DNA from: Dendrolimus kikuchii
Taxonomy: Eukaryota; Arthropoda; Insecta; Lepidoptera; Lasiocampidae
Assembly (NCBI GenBank): GCA_019925095.2
Contig: CM034392.1
Coordinates: forward strand, 27,413,887 to 27,477,886
Length of the DNA: 64,000 nt
Direction: 5' to 3'
Made by a program: the position numbers and the translations under genes. Below the pieces are notes generated by a model. It saw nothing but the letters and a program-made list of their open reading frames with translations, was not told the origin of the DNA and made no database searches. Positions 63,866-64,000 of this stretch are shown piece by piece (position 1 is the first letter of the stretch; each line of letters starts with the position of its first letter).

Positions 63866-64000
63866 TATCCGCGCAGGAACGGAGAAAGAATCCTTGCGGC
63901 CGGGCGGCCTGTCGTAAGAGGCGACAAAACAACTCACAGCCAGTTGGTAGGGCATTTGCCCGACTGGATAGCTACCACCCCTGGTCTAAAGTATGTCGCC
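63866..64000 (+). mobile_element. SINE-B, cut by window edge
   Basis: TATCCGCGCAGGAACGG at 63866, directly after the short element X end. GTATTCAATTT is deleted near 63893. Confidence 0.9.

Overview
The window looks like nuclear DNA of a moth or butterfly. It is AT-rich and packed with lepidopteran-type transposons: Helitrons ending in GCTAG with a 5' TC end, a Penelope-like element, Jockey, RTE-type and other LINEs, mariner, tRNA-derived SINEs, and short solo LTRs. I see no confident host protein gene, no rRNA, no free-standing tRNA gene, no CRISPR array and no bacterial operon. Nearly every open frame is a shadow or remnant of a transposon. The gene-free, deeply nested layout would fit heterochromatin, a W chromosome or a piRNA-cluster-like graveyard, but that is inference.

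Family names are mine. LINE-A: 5'-truncated LINE copies with a (TATG)n tail. SINE-B: about 320 bp, 5' end TATCCGTGCAGG, 3' end GCAATAAAAA, 25 copies or fragments. LTR-C: solo LTR running TGTTACGAG to GTAACA, with 4-bp target duplications. Hel-A, D, E, F, G: non-autonomous Helitrons. PLE: Penelope-like element. X, Y, J, K and H: smaller interspersed repeats.

Layout. 1-1155 is Hel-A carrying X and Y. 1170-3664 is a 74-bp satellite array of about 34 units. 3.7-7.2 kb holds RTE and LINE-A scraps, a LINE-A/PLE fusion and LINE J. 7.2-13.9 kb is mainly SINE-B, including a head-to-head pair and a duplicated block, plus LTR-C and LINE-A. 14.1-15.2 kb has an RTE C-terminus and a PLE fragment with a GIY-YIG endonuclease domain. 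15.6-20.8 kb has SINE-B, LINE-A, a 160-bp tandem repeat, a TTA-flanked MITE and Hel-D. 21.0-22.1 kb is the longest open frame, the C-terminal part of a LINE protein with a zinc knuckle and a restriction-like endonuclease motif. 22.4-24.0 kb is a hAT-like element holding an LTR-C and a SINE-B. 24.3-29.1 kb is LINE-A, LTR-C (with a LINE-A inside), Hel-A, SINE-B and Hel-E. 29.1-31.1 kb has two GC-rich direct repeats and a Jockey RT terminus. 32-46.7 kb is dense Helitron, SINE-B, LINE-A and PLE material. 47.1-51.3 kb has Hel-D, a pogo/mariner-like element with a LINE inside, LTR-C in Hel-E, and a complete but dead mariner. 52-64 kb has Hel-A, LINE remnants, two tRNA-derived SINEs, LINE-A, tandem Helitrons and a 10-bp/100-bp minisatellite.

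The elements do not act as one pathway. What links them is insertion history. Exact target duplications show LINE-A entering LTR-C, LTR-C entering SINE-B and Hel-E, and a LINE entering a mariner-like element. Helitrons repeatedly sit head to tail with no spacer. Two LINE-A copies share a frame-breaking deletion, as if a dead copy had been mobilised in trans.
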